Assembly: GCA_030220185.1 (NCBI GenBank)
Contig: JASPKZ010004204.1
Span: 122,001 to 186,000, forward strand
DNA length: 64,000 nucleotides
Source of the DNA: Diploptera punctata
Lineage: Eukaryota; Arthropoda; Insecta; Blattodea; Blaberidae
Direction: 5' to 3'
Shown: positions 63,846-64,000 of the stretch, one piece after another
How the letters are laid out: each line of letters begins with the position of its first letter
Numbering within the stretch: position 1 is the stretch's first letter
Position numbers and translations under genes: made by a program
Notes under the pieces: model-generated
Databases searched by the model: none
Seen by the model: only the letters and a program-made list of their open reading frames with translations
Told to the model about the DNA's origin: nothing

Positions 63846-64000
63846 GTATAATGAATCTGCATTATTGTTATTTCCCATACAATCATCTGTTACTGATTTT
63901 TCCCAAGCCCAAAGAAATTAACAGTAAAGATATGCTATTTATAATAACCGGCTTAGAAATTGCCCGGACGTAAGATCGGAATACATAATCTCACATTCGG

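Overview
This is an AT-rich animal nuclear window, most likely from an insect. I found no complete host gene, no rRNA and no functional tRNA gene. What can be recognised is almost entirely transposable-element debris: RTE-like non-LTR retrotransposon (LINE) fragments, tRNA-headed SINEs, two solo-LTR-like copies, Penelope-like foldbacks, Tc1/mariner-type elements, foldback/MITE-like repeats and microsatellites. The LINE endings and SINE types resemble those of large polyneopteran insect genomes such as cockroaches and termites. That placement is from recall and is not proven here.

Layout. 0-8 kb: a tiny LINE end, SINE-T, a first solo LTR (866-1316), SINE-A, LINE-A, LINE-C and LINE-D. 8-16 kb: a dispersed repeat (Rep-P) split by a deleted LINE, LINE-B split by LINE-F, a 500-bp foldback, a 165-bp tandem array. 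16-24 kb: LINE-R with a zinc knuckle, a broken arthropod repeat-family protein (W1), LINE-A inside (AAT)n, and a LINE-B reverse-transcriptase core. 24-30 kb: LINE-A nested in LINE-B, SINE-C nested in a LINE, LINE-B nested in LINE-E. 30-42 kb: a second W relic, a 571-bp TA-flanked element with a helix-turn-helix ORF, an ORF1-like LINE 5' end, a 660-bp Penelope-like inverted repeat, and a three-level nest SINE-A > Penelope-like > SINE-T. 42-50 kb: a young LINE-F copy, the second LTR, LINE-B and LINE-C pieces. 50.2-53 kb: LINE-R interrupted by Rep-P interrupted by a 1463-bp Tc1-like transposon. 53-64 kb: a LINE-B copy that keeps both ends but lost its middle, a foldback with divergent tRNA-like promoters, LINE-H and LINE-L, a 290-bp hairpin, a 32-bp minisatellite and a full-length SINE-A.

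Names such as LINE-A or Rep-P are local labels for families recognised by comparing copies inside this window. Many insertions are supported by target-site duplications (TSDs) I could read directly, and several by an uninterrupted related copy elsewhere in the window. The most interesting signals are: (1) palindromic Penelope-like units that share a hammerhead-like core; (2) composite LINEs with internal deletions and clean ends; (3) nested insertions that give a relative chronology.
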